DNA of 64,000 nt from Paenibacillus nasutitermitis. GTDB lineage: Bacteria; Bacillota; Bacilli; Paenibacillales; Paenibacillaceae. The notes beneath the pieces are model-generated. The model had not been told where the DNA came from and ran no database searches. It worked only from the letters and a program-made list of their open reading frames with translations. Positions 17,127-24,176 of this stretch are shown here, piece by piece (within the stretch, counting starts at the first letter, position 1; the number at the start of each line of letters is the position of its first letter). The stretch spans positions 1,364,001 through 1,428,000 of the forward strand of contig NZ_BMHP01000001.1 of NCBI RefSeq assembly GCF_014641075.1, in the 5' to 3' direction. Position numbers and translations under genes: made by a program.

Positions 17127-17371
17127 AACCATTATGGTTCAAGATATATTTTTGTTTATTTATATGTGATTGTAAAATAAAGCATGTAAGGAAAGCAATA
17201 CGCTGTGTGTACAAAATATTACTTAGGGCAGAAAGGAGAGTCCACCGCTATGGAAGCTGCTGTCCTGCAATAAACGGGGTGAAGCTGGTTCGGATTCTGG
17301 CCAGCCTTCACGCTGGTCATTTCCGTCATGAGTGCAACGATACACATTATTAATTGATGGGAGAAATCAAA

Positions 17372-17914
17372 ATGAAACCACAAAACATTGGCATTATTTT
17401 AGGGAGCACACGCCAAGGACGCGTAAGTCCGCAGGTAGGAAATTGGGTTAAAGAAATTGCCGATCGTCGCGGAGATGCGAATTATGAAATCGTGGATATC
17501 GCAGATTTTCAATTGCCTTTTTTCGGAGAAGGCACGGGTGAGGAGCCTGGATTATTCGCTTGGTCAGAAAAGCTTTCCAACTTGGACGGTTTCGTATTTA
17601 TTGTCCAAGAATACAATCACAGTATTACAGGGGCATTAAAAAATGCACTCGATTCAGCACGGGACGAATGGAATAATAAGGCGGCCGGCATCGTTAGCTA
17701 CGGTTCAGCGGGCGGAGCCCGCGCAGCCGAACATTTACGCGGTATCTTAGGAGAATTACTCGTAGCGGACGTTCGCGCACATCCAACGTTTTCGATGTTT
17801 ACGGATTTTGAAAACTTCAAAACATTTAAGCCTGCCGATCTGCACGTTGATAAAATAAACCTGATGTTAGATCAACTTATCGCTTGGAGCGGCGCATTAA
17901 AAACGTTAAGGTAA
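17372..17914 (+). CDS. NADPH-dependent FMN reductase (azoreductase/quinone reductase type)
   Basis: The 180-residue flavodoxin-like protein begins NIGIILGSTRQGRVSPQVGN, the FMN-phosphate loop of this family, and has the second flavin loop VFIVQEYNHSITGALKNALD and GIVSYGSAGGARAAEHLRGI. Such enzymes reduce FMN, quinones, azo dyes or chromate with NAD(P)H in the cytoplasm. ATG 17372 has GGGAGAAA upstream. It is divergent from a LysR gene and is followed after 41 bases by a quinone oxidoreductase, suggesting one redox-stress operon. Confidence 0.9.
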   Translation: MKPQNIGIILGSTRQGRVSPQVGNWVKEIADRRGDANYEIVDIADFQLPFFGEGTGEEPGLFAWSEKLSNLDGFVFIVQEYNHSITGALKNALDSARDEWNNKAAGIVSYGSAGGARAAEHLRGILGELLVADVRAHPTFSMFTDFENFKTFKPADLHVDKINLMLDQLIAWSGALKTLR

Positions 17915-17955
17915 ACGACACAACAAATAGGAATAAACAGGGGGAGGATTATACA

Positions 17956-18873
17956 ATGAGAGCAGCAGTATTTCGTTCGGTCGGCGGACCCGAGGTCATG
18001 GAGATTATGTCGTTGCCCGATCCACAGGCCGGTCCAGGGCAAGTCAGGGTCAAGGTGAAAACGGCAGGGGTACAGCATTACGATTGCAGCGTGCGGAGCG
18101 GCTGGACCCCGCAGGGCGTCACCATTGAGCTTCCGCAAATTCCGGGCAACGAGTTCGCGGGCATCATCGATCAAGTGGGCGAAGGTGTTACCGGCTTTCA
18201 CGCAGGCAGCGAGGTGCTCGGTTTCGGGCTATTGAATTGTTACGCTGAATACGTGGTCGTAGGCGCTGACCAAATCGTAAGCAAGCCCGCCAGCATGACC
18301 TGGGAAGAGGCAGGCGGGCTGACCGGCAACGGCCAGGGCGCGTATATCGCCATGAAAGCGATTGGCGTTGGACCGGGTGATACGGTGCTGATCCATGGCG
18401 CGGCCGGATCGCTTGGCGCCTTTGCGGTACAGTTGGCTAAGGAGTGGGGGGCCAAGACGATCATCGGCACAGCCAGCGAGAGCAACCACGACTATTTGCG
18501 CTCGCTCGGGGCTATCCCGATTACGTACGGGGAGGGGCTTGTCGAACGAGTGAGGGCGCTGGCACCGAACGGCGTCGACGCCGCGTTCGATACGGCAGGG
18601 GCGGAAGCGGTGCGGGCCTCGGTCGAATTAGTGAAAGACAGGAACCGTATTTGTACCTTTGTCGCTTATGACCTGATCGAGGAGCTTGGTCTTCGCGTCA
18701 TCCGTGGCGAACGTTTGGCAGCCCGCCTTGCAGAACTGGTTGAACTGCATTCAAAAGGTAAACTGCACATCCATATCCGGCAGACCTTCCCGCTGGATCG
18801 GGCCGACGATGCGCACCGGGCCATTGAAACGAGACACGGCCGCGGGAAGATCGTCCTCACCATCCAAGTCTAA
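17956..18873 (+). CDS. NADPH:quinone oxidoreductase (zinc-free MDR family)
   Basis: The 305-residue protein is a medium-chain dehydrogenase/reductase. It has the GroES-like half (RAAVFRSVGGPEVMEIMSLP, then IPGNEFAGIIDQVGEGVTGF) and a Rossmann half with VLIHGAAGSLGAFAVQLAKE as the NADPH loop. The catalytic zinc ligands of alcohol dehydrogenases are absent, as expected for quinone reductases. The ATG at 17956 has GGGGAGG 9 bases upstream. It probably shares a transcript with the FMN reductase under the divergent LysR protein. Confidence 0.9.
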   Translation: MRAAVFRSVGGPEVMEIMSLPDPQAGPGQVRVKVKTAGVQHYDCSVRSGWTPQGVTIELPQIPGNEFAGIIDQVGEGVTGFHAGSEVLGFGLLNCYAEYVVVGADQIVSKPASMTWEEAGGLTGNGQGAYIAMKAIGVGPGDTVLIHGAAGSLGAFAVQLAKEWGAKTIIGTASESNHDYLRSLGAIPITYGEGLVERVRALAPNGVDAAFDTAGAEAVRASVELVKDRNRICTFVAYDLIEELGLRVIRGERLAARLAELVELHSKGKLHIHIRQTFPLDRADDAHRAIETRHGRGKIVLTIQV

Positions 18874-19107
18874 ATATACTTGAAGTAGTCCAAATGGAAT
18901 ATAGTTACCACCTTGAAGCGGAGAGTGTATCTCCGCTACTTGATGTGTGCAAATAATGCGGATTTAGCTGCACATTAATCCGAATGTCCAAATAAAATAT
19001 ACCCCATAAGAGCATGAACATGGTACACTGAAAAGGGTCATGTACATCCTAAAGCGCAGGCAGCAGGCCCTGATCTCTTCACCAATTTATGCGGGAGGTT
19101 ATTCGCG

Positions 19108-19599
19108 ATGGATAATTGTACAGTCGTTACAAAACCAGCGCTAAATCTGGTTGGTATCAGTTACTGCGGTCCGTACTCGACATTTCCTGATGAAGCCATT
19201 CTTTTGCAGAGCGAGTTTCTCTCAAGAAAACACGAATTAAATGGTGAGGTGAAGTCCACTGCGCTGTACAGTCCTTATTTCGGCAATGAGGTATTTGCAA
19301 CCTATTGGGCGAGCTTCGAAACGGCGCACATGGAAGCAGTGCCAGACGGAATGGTGCAGTTTATCATTCCTGAGCATACTTATGCCATGGTCACATGCAC
19401 AAACAAACGGATTGGCGAGGGCTACGAGCAGTTGTCCGCATGGATGAACGAGCAGCAGCTGAAGAAAAGGGAAAATGCCGTTTCTATAGAAATTTTTTAT
19501 ATTGACGAGCATCTGGAAGAGGAAGCCGTCGACCTCCTTGTACCCATTGAGGAACAAGAAGGACAGACTATACTCGAAGAGAGATTCGGAAATCAATAG
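19108..19599 (+). CDS. GyrI-like / AraC effector-binding domain protein
   Basis: The 163-residue protein is a stand-alone effector-binding domain: VVTKPALNLVGISYCGPYST, the middle LYSPYFGNEVFATYWASFET, then VPDGMVQFIIPEHTYAMVTC and a closing VSIEIFYIDEHLEEEAVDLL. This fold binds small or hydrophobic molecules in BmrR/Rob-type regulators and in SbmC/GyrI. Here no DNA-binding domain is attached, so it may act as a ligand sink or hydrolase. GGGAGG is 10 bases before the ATG. Confidence 0.85.
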   Translation: MDNCTVVTKPALNLVGISYCGPYSTFPDEAILLQSEFLSRKHELNGEVKSTALYSPYFGNEVFATYWASFETAHMEAVPDGMVQFIIPEHTYAMVTCTNKRIGEGYEQLSAWMNEQQLKKRENAVSIEIFYIDEHLEEEAVDLLVPIEEQEGQTILEERFGNQ

Positions 19600-19652
19600 A
19601 ATCAACCAGAAGTGGGGATGATTGAAAGAACGGACGCGTTCTGCCAATCGCA

Positions 19653-19817
19653 ATGACCCACTTTTTTGCTCTCGTTTTTCAGATAGAGATAACAGAATAT
19701 TTTGAAAAACTGAGCCGGGAGGTAAAGCATTTGAACCACGCTGCCCGATTGGAATGGAAACAGAAAATAGATATAGGCGGAATCGATATGTATACAGCCA
19801 TTGGAACTCATGCTTAA
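19653..19817 (+). other. Short open frame or gene relic of 54 codons
   Basis: The frame from ATG 19653 reads MTHFFALVFQIEITEYFEKL, SREVKHLNHAARLEWKQKID, then IGGIDMYTAIGTHA. It has protein-like composition, especially after residue 10, and stays open upstream to 19626, but no ribosome-binding site precedes the ATG. An internal TTG at 19734 does have GGGAGGT before it and would give 28 residues. I do not recognise it. It could be the decayed tail of a gene lost between the GyrI-like and membrane genes. Confidence 0.3.
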
Positions 19818-19835
19818 CATCAAGAAAGGTCGTTC

Positions 19836-20273
19836 ATGATAAATAAAAAACAGCTGTCGCTATATGACTTGTTCATTCGCGGAGCGGCAATGGGTCTTGC
19901 GGCAGGTATTGGCCTTGGATTGCTGCTGAAAGCCATGGAAGCAGCAACGGGCATGCTTGTATATACCCTGCTGCTGAATGTTGATTTTATTGCATTTCTG
20001 CCGGCAGAAATGCCGGAAGCTTTGGAGTTTGCTCTCCATCTGGCCGTTTCAGTACCGCTGGGAATTCTCTATCTCTGGTTGGTTCAGCGCCTGGGCATCC
20101 GCCTGTGGCCGGGGCTTGCGCTTGGACTGTTGACTGCCTGCCTGTGGGTTCCGCTCACGCTGGCTTCGAATAAGGTTCCGGCCATTGATGAAGGTCTGGC
20201 GCTGCTGTTATGGACGGGAGCGCATCTTGTTTATGGATGCTTGCTGGCCCTTTTTGCAGGGAAAAGATACTAA
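19836..20273 (+). CDS. Small membrane protein of unknown function
   Basis: The 145-residue product has four strongly hydrophobic segments, at about residues 15-32, 40-52, 66-85 and 91-142, with a short Lys-rich N-terminus. No catalytic motif is visible. AGAAAGG lies before the ATG. The position directly ahead of a PhzF gene (12 bases apart) suggests co-transcription. I do not recognise the family beyond a general resemblance to YqhR-type proteins, which is weak. Confidence 0.7.
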   Translation: MINKKQLSLYDLFIRGAAMGLAAGIGLGLLLKAMEAATGMLVYTLLLNVDFIAFLPAEMPEALEFALHLAVSVPLGILYLWLVQRLGIRLWPGLALGLLTACLWVPLTLASNKVPAIDEGLALLLWTGAHLVYGCLLALFAGKRY

Positions 20274-20285
20274 CAGGAGGGACTT

Positions 20286-21089
20286 ATGACGATATCCATA
20301 CATATTATCGATGCATTCACGAACGTTAGATTCAAAGGGAACCCGGCTGCGGTCTGCTTGCCTGCTGCGGAGCTTTCAGAAAGACAGATGCAGCAAATCG
20401 CGGCTGAAATGAATCTGTCCGAAACCGCTTTTCTCCTGCCTTGCGATGATGGCAGCTACTCTCTGAGATGGTTTACGCCTCTGAGCGAAGTAGACTTATG
20501 TGGTCACGCTACATTGGCAAGCGCTCATTATCTTTGGGAGAACGGAAAGCTGGGCTTGCAGGAGCCTGCGCGTTTCCACACGCGCAGCGGATTGCTGGGT
20601 GCTGAACGCATCCGGGACGGGATCAGGATGGACTTCCCGTCGGAACCGGTTGTACAGACAGCGGCGCCTGAAGAGCTTATACATGCTTTGGGTTTGATTC
20701 CCCGGTATGTTGGCCGTAATCGGATGGATTATTTGGTTGAGGTCGACAGCGAGGAAACCGTCCGCTCGCTTCGCCCCGATTTTGCCCTGCTGGCCAGAGT
20801 CGATGCCCGTGGCATCATTGTGACGAGCAGGTCGCAGGATTACGCGAATAACGGTGTGGATTTTGTGTCACGCGCGTATTTCCCGTCGGTTGGGGTGAAC
20901 GAAGACCCCGTTACAGGCTCTGCCCATTGCGCGCTTGCTCCTTACTGGCAGAAGAAGCTGCGCAAGGACGAGCTGCGCGGCTATCAGGCTTCGGATCGCG
21001 GAGGATATGTGCAGCTGCGGACTGTGGGTGAACGTGTGTTTATTACCGGGCAAGCCGTTACGGTGCTAAAGGGCATTATGGCGGAATAA
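20286..21089 (+). CDS. PhzF family isomerase/epimerase
   Basis: The 267-residue protein has two similar halves of a diaminopimelate-epimerase fold. It opens IHIIDAFTNVRFKGNPAAVC, with the catalytic glutamate in NLSETAFLLP, the LCGHATLASAHYLWENG strand-helix, and in the second half VNEDPVTGSAHCALAPYW. These features identify PhzF-like enzymes, which isomerise or epimerise small acids; most homologues outside phenazine clusters have no known substrate. No phenazine genes are nearby. AGGAGG lies 7 bases before the ATG. Confidence 0.92.
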   Translation: MTISIHIIDAFTNVRFKGNPAAVCLPAAELSERQMQQIAAEMNLSETAFLLPCDDGSYSLRWFTPLSEVDLCGHATLASAHYLWENGKLGLQEPARFHTRSGLLGAERIRDGIRMDFPSEPVVQTAAPEELIHALGLIPRYVGRNRMDYLVEVDSEETVRSLRPDFALLARVDARGIIVTSRSQDYANNGVDFVSRAYFPSVGVNEDPVTGSAHCALAPYWQKKLRKDELRGYQASDRGGYVQLRTVGERVFITGQAVTVLKGIMAE

Positions 21090-21146
21090 CCGGAACTTCA
21101 GGATCCGCGAATTGATGTTAAATCCCTGAAAGGCGGCTATCTCATC

Positions 21147-21875
21147 ATGAAACGAAAATTGGTTATCAGTGATATCCATGGCTGTTATGACGCTTGGCTG
21201 CGGCTTCTGGAGTTGGTGGATTATGATAAAGAAAGAGATCAGTTATTGATACTGGGCGATTACGTGGATCGTGGTCCTAATAGCCGCGAGGTGCTTGAGC
21301 ATCTGATTTATTTGCGCGATGTGCATGGAGCGGTTGTACTGCGCGGCAATCACGACCAGCGCCTGATTGATCTTGTCCAGCATGCGGATGAAAAGGTGAT
21401 CGGCAAGTTTCTGGACCATGGCGGAGCAGCAACTGCCAGGAGTTATCTCAATTTATCGGCGAATGGCGAAGATGATGTGACAGCTCAGACCATCAAAGAA
21501 ATGATAAGCGTCATACGGAACGAACATGCGCATCATATTGCTTTTCTGAACAGCCTCCCATACTATGCCGAGGACAGCCATCACATCTATGTGCATGCAG
21601 GACTGAACCCGGATTACCCGGATTGGAAGAAACAGCCGCTGCAGGATTTTTTAACGATCAAGGAGCCGTTTATTAGCCAGCCGACAGTTGCCTTGAAGAC
21701 AGTTGTGTTCGGACATACCCAAGCAAAGGCCATTCATGGGAGCCCGGATGTCTGGTTCGGCGAGGGAAAGATCGGCATTGACGGGTTTGTGCTTTCGGAA
21801 TGCAGCTTAATCTGCTCGAAATTGATTGGAAGGGTCGATACCGGACCTATAAAACGGGCTTTCACATTTAAGTGA
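21147..21875 (+). CDS. Serine/threonine protein phosphatase-like metallophosphoesterase
   Basis: The 242-residue protein has the PPP-family metal motifs: ISDIHGCYDAW (D-x-H-G), LGDYVDRGPNSREVLEHL (GDxxDRG) and LRGNHDQRL (GNHD/E), then HAGLNPD and the late VFGHTQAK histidine. This pattern covers bacterial PrpA/PrpE-type protein phosphatases and ApaH-like hydrolases. The stop codon lies inside the stem of the following terminator, so translation end and transcription end are closely linked. Only a weak ribosome-binding site (AAAGGCGG) precedes the ATG. Confidence 0.9.
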   Translation: MKRKLVISDIHGCYDAWLRLLELVDYDKERDQLLILGDYVDRGPNSREVLEHLIYLRDVHGAVVLRGNHDQRLIDLVQHADEKVIGKFLDHGGAATARSYLNLSANGEDDVTAQTIKEMISVIRNEHAHHIAFLNSLPYYAEDSHHIYVHAGLNPDYPDWKKQPLQDFLTIKEPFISQPTVALKTVVFGHTQAKAIHGSPDVWFGEGKIGIDGFVLSECSLICSKLIGRVDTGPIKRAFTFK

Positions 21876-21895
21876 AGGCCCGTTTTTATTTTTTT
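21851..21895 (+). terminator. Rho-independent terminator overlapping the phosphatase stop codon
   Basis: A 15-base-pair stem (left arm starting AAAACGGGC, right arm ending GCCCGTTTT, with one wobble pair) closes a loop of six bases and is followed by a long T tract. The TGA of the upstream gene (21873-21875) is within the right arm. Confidence 0.92.
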
Positions 21896-21910
21896 GGGGG
21901 GATGGGAGAG

Positions 21911-21939
21911 TTGTATATTTCCAACAAGCTAGATATAAT
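21911..21939 (+). promoter_or_regulatory. Sigma-A promoter of the PadR operon
   Basis: TTGTAT at 21911-21916 and TATAAT at 21934-21939 are separated by exactly 17 bases. This is a near-consensus vegetative promoter, and the -10 lies inside one of two overlapping palindromes, so a bound repressor would block it. Confidence 0.75.
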
Positions 21940-21973
21940 ACCTATTATATCTATGCATAGATAATCTAGGTAT
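21930..21973. promoter_or_regulatory. PadR operator candidates, two overlapping palindromes
   Basis: The first dyad, 21930-21953, has 11-base arms (TAGATATAATA and its reverse complement) around CC. The second, 21938-21973, is a longer imperfect dyad with outer arms ATACCT/AGGTAT and a perfect core ATCTATGCATAGAT at 21949-21962. Both cover the -10 and the transcription start of the PadR gene that begins 19 bases downstream. This arrangement fits negative autoregulation by PadR. Confidence 0.65.
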
Positions 21974-21991
21974 AGGGGGCAAGGATGATGG

Positions 21992-22324
21992 ATGAAAATT
22001 AATAAAGAGTTATTGAAGGGCAGCACTGTAATTATGATTCTGACTATGCTTAACCGCAATCCTATGTACGGCTACGAGATGATTAAGGAAATGGAGCGGC
22101 AGTCCGGTGGGATTTTCAGTTTGAAAGAAGGGACGTTGTATCCGATTCTTCATTCATTGGAAGCGGAAGACTGGGTAGAGGCATACTGGAGCGAGCATGA
22201 TGGACGCAGAAGGAAATATTACCGGATTACCGATAAGGGGGGCGGGCAGCTGCAAGACAAAAAACAGGAATGGATTGTTTTTCGTACTGCATTGGATCGT
22301 ATGATCGGGGAGGGAGGAGTATGA
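21992..22324 (+). CDS. PadR family transcriptional regulator
   Basis: The 110-residue winged-helix protein has the PadR core: STVIMILTMLNRNPMYGYEM, IKEMERQSGGIFSLKEGTLY, PILHSLEAEDWVEAYW, then DGRRRKYYRITDKGGGQL. PadR proteins are usually repressors that release DNA on ligand binding. The stop overlaps the next gene's ATG (ATGA). The pairing of PadR with a HAAS-domain membrane protein is a known arrangement, and the promoter carries strong dyads. Confidence 0.93.
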   Translation: MKINKELLKGSTVIMILTMLNRNPMYGYEMIKEMERQSGGIFSLKEGTLYPILHSLEAEDWVEAYWSEHDGRRRKYYRITDKGGGQLQDKKQEWIVFRTALDRMIGEGGV

Positions 22325-23652
22325 TCACCATTCATTCCCATCCACAGGTACAGAAGTTTCTGCAGGCGGTATGCCAGGAGATAAAGGCGGTTGAGCTCCA
22401 CAAGGAGATCAGAGAAGAACTAACGATACATATAGCGGACAGGGTGGAAGACTTGCTTCAGCAGGGGGAAGATGAAGCGCATGCTGTTGAGCTGGCTGTC
22501 GAGGCCATGGGTTCTCCTAGAACAATCGGCCGGGACATGCACCGCATACATCGGCCGATCATGGATTGGGGATTGGCTAGTCTGCTGGTTCTGGTCATCG
22601 GGATGGGGTTATTCGCGATCTATGCGATTCAAGTTTCGGATTTTCCTTATACACGTAATGAGCGTTTATTTGAAAAAAAGCTGATCTTCACTTTTTTTGG
22701 TTGTCTGGGACTCATAGGGTTGTGGTTTTTTGATTACCGGAGGCTGATGCGGTATTCTAATCTTTTGTTTGTTGCTGCTTTGCTGGTGATGTTCGCAGGC
22801 AATGTATTCCGCTCTACTATTAACGGAAGTGCCTATATGCATGTATTTGGTATGCCCATTGATGTGATGACCATCGGTGCCTTCATGCTTGTTCTTGCGC
22901 TTCCGGGGATGAAGCTCCCGAAATATTGGACAACCGGAGAAACAGTCATTCGATGTGTATATTTATTGGGGGTTCCCCTCGTTATTTATTGGGCAGCACA
23001 TAGTTTTTCATCGGTTTTTTTATATCTTGGCGCAGCGACTGGTTTTTTATGGTTTAATCGGCGCTCCGTGCATCAATTTCTCGGCATCATCGGAATGTTC
23101 AGCATGGCTGCTTTCGCTATCGTATTGTCCTTCAAGACACAGTTTGCTTATACGATGCTGCGATTAACGTCGTTTCTTTCGGAAGATCAGCACGCAAGCT
23201 ACCTAACCTCTCTATCTTTAAAGGTTATTCGTTCGGCAGGCTGGTGGGGCCACGGGTTCGCTGCTTCGGATCTTAATCTTCCTTTTCAGTACAGCAATAC
23301 GATGTTCATTTATATCATCTACAGCTTCGGTTGGGCAGGCGGTCTGGTGATAGGTGCCATCTCGGTTTTATTTATTGCCAGGATTGCCGCACTCGCCCGA
23401 GAGGTCCGGGATGATTATGGCAGGCGGTTAATTGTGTTGTTATTGATCGTGATGGGGATTCAATTTGTTCTGCCTATGCTTATGGGAGTAGGACTTGCTC
23501 CATATATCAGTATAACATTGCCATTCCTAAGCTATGGCAATACGCTGCTGCTGCTTCACTTTGGTGCAATTGGTCTGATTTTGACCGTCTATAAAAGGAA
23601 GAATATGATCAGAAGCTCGAACGGCTGGATGCCTCGAAAGTTTGACATATGA
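22321..23652 (+). CDS. HAAS-domain FtsW/RodA/SpoVE (SEDS) family membrane protein
   Basis: The product has 443 residues. Residues 1-80 form a cytoplasmic HAAS domain (VQKFLQAVCQEIKAVELHKE, IREELTIHIADRVEDLL, then VEAMGSPRTIGRDMHRIHRP). About ten membrane helices of the SEDS family follow, ending with the family's FLSYGNTLLLLHFGAIGLIL. SEDS proteins are peptidoglycan glycosyltransferases. In the loop where RodA/FtsW have PExHTDFIF with the essential Asp, this protein reads PFQYSNTMFIY, so the Asp appears to be Asn. It may therefore be a regulatory or degenerate paralogue. Start and PadR stop overlap (ATGA) with GGAGGAG just upstream. Confidence 0.85.
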   Translation: MITIHSHPQVQKFLQAVCQEIKAVELHKEIREELTIHIADRVEDLLQQGEDEAHAVELAVEAMGSPRTIGRDMHRIHRPIMDWGLASLLVLVIGMGLFAIYAIQVSDFPYTRNERLFEKKLIFTFFGCLGLIGLWFFDYRRLMRYSNLLFVAALLVMFAGNVFRSTINGSAYMHVFGMPIDVMTIGAFMLVLALPGMKLPKYWTTGETVIRCVYLLGVPLVIYWAAHSFSSVFLYLGAATGFLWFNRRSVHQFLGIIGMFSMAAFAIVLSFKTQFAYTMLRLTSFLSEDQHASYLTSLSLKVIRSAGWWGHGFAASDLNLPFQYSNTMFIYIIYSFGWAGGLVIGAISVLFIARIAALAREVRDDYGRRLIVLLLIVMGIQFVLPMLMGVGLAPYISITLPFLSYGNTLLLLHFGAIGLILTVYKRKNMIRSSNGWMPRKFDI

Positions 23653-24176
23653 TACATTCAGGAAAATAGAGCTGCAATACGGATACCTCTCATTGAAGAA
23701 ACCTAGATTAATTAGGTACAATGTGAGGTTTCTTTGTGTGCGCACACCTTTCGGTTGACAGTCAGTTACGAGCGCGATGAGACTTAACAGAGCGAATGCT
23801 TAAACGATGTCAAAATTTTTGAAGAATTAGTCACAGCATTCTGGTGTACTTTAGCTTCCCAAACCCCTCGTACGAAGAAGGTCCCAATCACGATTTTGGT
23901 CGGGCTTCTTAGGAGATCGTGAAAAAACTTCAGATTATATGCTCGAACAACAGGAATATGATATTCGGAGTTTCAGATGGTCTTCAGTTACTAAGTTTCG
24001 AATAATGAGAGGGTAAAACGTTTGATTCCATAAAGAAATTGAATTCGAAAAAAATTTGCCAATATTTCGCAACTATTCCAAGTAGTGTGTCGTCTTATTT
24101 GTCAATGTACTCAAAATGGACTGTCGGCAGACAGCCTTTCGCGTTGGGGGCAAAAATAGAGCAGGGGAGATATTGT
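23653..24176. other. Long intergenic region, mostly featureless
   Basis: No convincing gene is seen. It holds a possible weak terminator at 23697-23733 (AGAAACCT and AGGTTTCT arms, loop of 21 bases, short T tract), a perfect 12-base palindrome GTGTGCGCACAC at 23736-23747, and a TTGACA at 23755-23760 without a good -10 at the usual distance. The rest has no clear structure. Confidence 0.4.

Noticed and set aside
18917..18937. Terminator after the quinone oxidoreductase gene
   Set aside because: AGCGGAGA and TCTCCGCT form a perfect 8-base stem around GTGTA, but no T run follows. It may be a weak terminator or operator; evidence is not enough to list it.
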